NCBI GenBank assembly: GCA_002007465.1
Contig: LNAC01000162.1
Span: forward strand, 2,581,832 to 2,645,831
DNA: 64,000 nucleotides
Direction: 5' to 3'
Source of the DNA: Ailurus styani
Taxonomy: Eukaryota; Chordata; Mammalia; Carnivora; Ailuridae
Below are positions 59,644-64,000 of the stretch, one piece after another. The translations under genes and the position numbers were made by a program. Each line of letters starts with the position of its first letter. Within the stretch, counting starts at the first letter, position 1. Under the pieces are notes generated by a model. The model was given only the letters and a program-made list of their open reading frames with translations. It made no database searches and was not told the DNA's origin.

Positions 59644-61699
59644 CTATTCAAATAAAAAGGGAATTACCTTTGTGATTCATAATTCTCCATAACACATCAC
59701 TTGTTTTCAATGTTTTCTCATGAAAAGTAAAAGATCCCATTGTACAAGGATAATTGGGTTATGCAGTGTCAAGATTCAGTTCATTTTGTAGACAATTACA
59801 GAGGGTGATTCCAAAAAATAGGGGTCCTAAATTAAGCTTTTACTTACAGAGGACTAGGAAACATTTTCTAACCTATTTAATCTATTTTTAATCTATTTTC
59901 ATCTATTTATTTAGAACTTGTTTTGTTTTAACAATCTAAATTTAGATTGGTTTGCATTATTTTCAAATGTAGAGACTGGCACTATTTCCAGTTACATCCA
60001 TGAAACTGAATTTTTATATTGACTCTTTTATTCAATTAAGTAAGAGAGAAGTATTAGTTATATTGATTTATTTATTTGCTATCTATAAAGAGAATCATTA
60101 TTTAACCAATGAACAAACCAATATGCTTAATGTTGTGGTAAATTAAAACCAAAAAAGGGACATGATCTTTCCTCAAGGGGATCACATGCTTGTTGGCCAC
60201 CAGATTGTAACTTAAACTGTAAGATGCAGCAGGATATAATAAGTACTATACTAATTGTCAGGGTTAAGGGATGATTTTAAGTATTTGGGAGGATAGAGAA
60301 TTATTTAATTCTACATTGGGAAATCAGAAGAGTGTTCTTAGAGAAAATGGTATTTGATTTGAATATTAATGAGCAAGAAGGATTTTACAGTAGAGAAAAG
60401 AAGGAAAGACTTCATCGTCTGAAAGATTAATATAAGCAGAAGTACAAAGATGGAAATAGTACTTACAGGGAAAAGTAAATAATAGTAGCTTTTAAAGTGC
60501 AAATGTTTTAAATTGTGATGAAGTTCAATAGCAAGGGAGACAGGGCTGAAAAGAAGGCCTAGTGGTCCCTCGATTTTTGTTTTAATTGATGTATTTTTAT
60601 AATTAGTATTTGAATAGAAAGTTCCATATAGGAGAAGGAGAAATAGAAGCCTGCTTAGGCAGGCTGGAAAGATAAAAAAGAAAATTCCTACAGCCATCTT
60701 TATAAATCCTAACCAAAGTAGACTGAATATAGGAATAAATGCAAAAATCTATGGCATAAAGTCTGTTTGACACAAATGTTCACAAATGCCTAACCTCTTG
60801 AAAGGGTTTACTCTTAGCATTGTGTCAGAGAAAGGGTAAACTTGCAAAGAAGCAGGTGAGCAGGTGTGAGTGCTGGGAGGCATCCCTTTTCTACCAACAA
60901 TAGATATGCCAAAGAAGAAATGAAGGGTAATAGCCGTAGAGACTATATACTCAGACGATGACTGTTCATGACTCCAGTTTTCTCCCTAGTACACTTACAC
61001 CCTAAACGACATTTTAAAAAACCATTTTATAGTTCAAAATATTAGGCAAGAACCCCTAAAGTTAAGTAAACCAGCTTGTTAGGGTGAGGAAAATTACTTT
61101 TATATAGCTCTCATTAAAATGGGAAGACCAAATGCAGGGCTCACTCACTGCATGAGTCAGGAGTTATGAGACACCACATACTTCATAATCTACATGAATG
61201 CTGCCTCATAGAGGTATCAGTCATCTTCACACAAAATAGTCTTTTAAGTCAAAGATAACCTGAGAGAAAAGCCACAACATGGAATCTCTGCAAAATGGAA
61301 GAGGAATATGGTATGCTAAAAAACAAAAACAAAAAACAGAAAAGCCAACACCAACAGCAAAAGAAGAGACCACTTTGAAAGATGATTTAGTTTAGAAAAC
61401 AGAAGAAACATTCTAATGCTTTGCTCTGTAAGAGAATTTTTAGAGTTCATGGTATACATGAAATAAGAAACCAAAAAAGGCATTATAGTAATATGAAATG
61501 AGAGTAAAGGGAAGTTACTAGAATCGAGAAGAGGAAAGTGTGACTACACCAAGACTATCCCACTGTGGTTTATGAGGAACATGGATATGTGCTGCCTATA
61601 TCACCTATCCAGGAAAGATGTGATGGTCAGTACGGCTTCCTTCTCCTTTCTTTTCCATGTACTTTGTCTGATTTATATGTGTCTCAAATTTACAAACTG
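59644..61699. other. Unique DNA
   Basis: No gene or recognised repeat. A perfect 18-bp palindrome, CAATCTAAATTTAGATTG, lies at 59932-59949. The 119-codon minus frame at 60338-60697 is Phe/Leu-rich without a domain I recognise. Confidence 0.5.
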
Positions 61700-61810
61700 A
61701 AACATGTGACTTAACATCTCTGTACTTTATTTCCCTCACCTATATATTTAGGATAATACTAGTACTTATGTTACAGTGTTGTGGCATAATTACATAAGCT
61801 ATCTGCAAAA
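61700..61810 (+). repeat. MIR SINE fragment
   Basis: 'GTGACTTAACATCTCTGTACTTTATTTCCCTCACC', 'GATAATACTAGTACTTATGTTACAGTGTTGTGGCATAATTACATAAG' follow the MIR core in order. Confidence 0.68.
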
Positions 61811-62059
61811 TATTGAAAACTCCGTGTTATTTTATTCTTTCCTTTTTTGGTGTCAGTTTATATCCTTCTTTCATTTTACCTGTATTTTCCAGATTAGATT
61901 CTATGGAATATCATTTCCATAAGCTTTATCACTATAATTATGTGTCTGTATTTCAAATATGAATGAGATCAAACATAATTTGTGACTTTGTCTGGATATC
62001 TGAACTCTACTGGAAAAATAATATTACTACCATAGTGCCATTCTGTGCTATATTCTATT

Positions 62060-62235
62060 TCTATATTCTGCTAATTCTCACTTTACTACTTCAATAGACT
62101 TCTCAATAGTCATCTCTTCTGCTCCTCCATCAGATTCATTCTTAATACTGCAGCTTGAGTGATACATTCTTGAAGTCTGATTATACCCCTGATTATAATT
62201 GTTTATCATTGGTTTTAGATTAAAATTTAAGTAAA
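62060..62235 (+). mobile_element. L2 LINE remnant
   Basis: 'TCATCTCTTCTGCTCCTCCATCAG', 'ACTGCAGCTTGAGTGATACATTCTTGAAG', 'TCTGATTATACCCCTGATTATAATTG' and 'TTTAGATTAAAATTTAAG' follow the L2 'ctgcagccagagtgatctttctaaaa...aggataaagtccaa' region. Confidence 0.58.
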
Positions 62236-62330
62236 CAAGAATTAAAGGGATTTAGTAAGGAGATGATCATCATGGAAGAGAGAAAACTAAGATTCAGTAT
62301 AGAGATAATTAGTATTTCTGAAGAAAATGG

Positions 62331-62482
62331 GGGAGGCTCAGTGGGTTAAGCATCTGCCTCAGCTCAGGTCATGATCCCAGGGTCCTGGGATTGAGCCCCA
62401 CATTGGGCTCCCTCCCCTCTATTCCTGCGCTCTCTCTCTCTCTCTCAAATAAATAAATAAAACCTTAAAAAAAAAAAGAAAG
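62331..62482 (+). mobile_element. SINEC, 5'-truncated copy
   Basis: Begins GGAGGCTCAGTGGGTTAAGC, so the first dozen bases of the head are missing, and the body lacks a segment before the TC-rich region. The likely duplication AAGAAAATGGG (62320-62330) reappears as AAAAAATGGG near 62485-62494. Confidence 0.9.
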
Positions 62483-62949
62483 AAAAAAAAATGGGTACAG
62501 GAAAAAACTTTCAAAATTGAATGAAATTTTCCTGAAATAATAGGATGCCTGAAAATTTAGATTAAAAACATCCAATACACACATACACACACAAAAAGAA
62601 CAAAATGGTTAAGACATATCCTAATGAGCAGACGTACTGATCCAAATGGGTTAAAAAAAGATTCTATAGAGAGTTATTTTGTCCATGCCTCTGAAGAAGG
62701 AAAAACAAAGATTACGTCCATATTTTTTTGTCCTTTTTTTTGATGGAGAAAAACATTCCTCATACTACATTAACTAATATCTAAGACATGTATTCTTAAA
62801 TACTCAGGAGTTATGAAAAGATAGCATGCCCATATCCTTTCTGAAAAGAAAAATACATGTTTTAAACAATCTAATCAACTGTTTAATTAAAATTAAGAAA
62901 TTATAATAGGGTAGTATTATCATGAAAAACTTGATACTTATGACTTTTT
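62483..62949. other. Unique DNA
   Basis: No gene or recognised repeat. A short (AC)n patch lies at 62576-62593. Confidence 0.5.
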
Positions 62950-63142
62950 TAATAAAGATTTTATTTATTTATTTCACAGAGAGAGAGAGAGATCACAAGT
63001 AGATAGAGAAGCAGGCAGAGGGAGAGGGGGAAACAGGCTCTCCACCGAGCAGAGAGCTTGATATGGGGCTTGATCGCAGGAGCCTGAGATCATGACCTGA
63101 GCTGAAGGCAGAGGCTTAACCCACTGAGCCACCCAGGTGCCT
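62950..63142 (-). mobile_element. SINEC, mustelid-type copy
   Basis: The antisense copy runs from AATAAAGATTTTATTTATTT to CACTGAGCCACCCAGGTGCC. The duplication CTTATGACTTTTTT / CTTATGACATTTTT (about 62937-62950, 63143-63156) has one mismatch. Confidence 0.95.
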
Positions 63143-64000
63143 CTTATGACATTTTTAAACTCCCTACAACAATGAATAATTCTCTGCATAATATTAGTTT
63201 TGTATTTCTTCTATCATATGTGATCAAGCCATAGTGTGTCTGTAGACTTTTCCCTAAGGATGTATTTGACATTAAGCTGAACCATATGAAATTACTATTT
63301 TTGTAGATTAAAAATGGTTGAATATTAGCAATTTCATGAGATTCAACCTCATAGTTAGAAAAGATTTTTAGTTGCAATGATGCTAAAATAATTTTAGTTA
63401 TCTTTATCTTTCTTTAATCATTTAGGTCAGATTTTTAAAGAATACCTTTGTAAGTCTATACTTATGCTACCATCTTTCTCTGAAATCCATGAATTTTTCT
63501 TAATTAGATTTCCTACCTCCTTCTTTCAGATTAAAAAATCTTGCCAGAACAGAATAATTGGGTTAACCTTTCTTTGCTCAAAAGTTCACTTGTAAAAGTC
63601 ATTGTGATTTATAATAACATTAGTGTACCCACTCGATGTTTAACAATTAAATTTATTTTTGTTCTTACCTTCACTTTGAACTAAAGTTTAATCATTTTCA
63701 TTATTCCAACAAAAGGCTTATTTTATGGAATAAATAATTTTCATAGCTATTAATACAATCACTTGAAAGTAAACATTCTCAATATAAACACCTTATAATT
63801 TATTGTTTTGTTTGCAAATCTCTATGAGGAGGGAAAAACCATATCTTGTTTAATCTAAACATCCTGCTGTTAACAAGAGATCCTTTCTTGCTGAGGAATT
63901 CCAGGAATATGGAAACCTAAGTATACCATCCTTACCCCCTAATTCCAACTACAATTTATTTGCATCTACTTAGGCAAGATTCCACTAAAACTAGAAAACT
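63143..64000. other. Unique AT-rich DNA to window end
   Basis: No gene or recognised repeat. Confidence 0.55.

Noticed and set aside
1..64000. CRISPR array, operon, prophage or other new multi-gene system
   Set aside because: No regularly spaced repeats, no gene clusters and no bacterial signals. The repeat content is that of a carnivore nuclear genome.

Overview
This window is nuclear DNA from a carnivoran mammal, most likely a mustelid (ferret, mink, marten or otter type). The main evidence is 22 copies of the tRNA-Lys-derived carnivore SINE (SINEC/CAN-SINE). Most carry the head 'GGGCGCCTGGGTGGCTCAG', a TC-rich region and an AATAAATAAAATCTTTAAA tail. The commonest version reads 'GTGGGTTAAAGCCTCTGC' after the head, which I associate with mustelids. 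The rest is AT-rich unique DNA, L1 remains with carnivore-type 3' ends, and old mammalian repeats (MIR, L2, MLT1/MST LTRs, MER5A, Tigger). The mustelid placement comes from memory of SINE subfamilies, not from a search.

I find no intact protein-coding gene, no splice-bounded exon I can defend, no functional RNA gene and no CRISPR or prokaryote-like system. Open frames are short and nearly all lie in SINE, L1 or LTR sequence or in low-complexity DNA. The window is best read as intergenic or deep-intronic DNA.

Layout. 1-5.7 kb: end of a Tigger transposon, then unique DNA with a short coding-like minus frame near 3 kb. 5.7-11.6 kb: a SINE, an antisense L1 3' end and a MaLR LTR. 11.6-15.8 kb: three copies of one LTR-like family, three SINEs and a perfect 27-bp inverted repeat. 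15.8-20.6 kb: the most repeat-poor block. 20.6-26.7 kb: hAT fragments, a SINE nested in a SINE, and a SINE plus truncated L1 inside one long target-site duplication. 26.7-38.3 kb: mostly unique DNA with an L1 3' end, L2, MER5A and a Tigger MITE split by a SINE. 38.6-43.4 kb: a heavily decayed L1 carrying three SINEs, then an antisense ORF1 fragment. 43.4-49.3 kb: AT-rich DNA with an MLT1-like LTR, an L1 3' end and L2. 49.3-53.4 kb: an antisense L1 from its 5' end to its 3' tail whose middle is inverted; its ORF1 carries a 7SK RNA retropseudogene. 53.4-64 kb: SINEs, an antisense L1 ORF1 fragment, an MLT1-type LTR, MIR and L2 scraps.

No genes work together here. What links the elements is retrotransposition: L1 machinery explains the L1 copies, the SINEs, the 7SK pseudogene and the apparent SINE/L1 chimera. 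The most informative items are the tailless 7SK retropseudogene, the internally inverted L1, the possible SINE/L1 chimera and the perfect inverted repeat.
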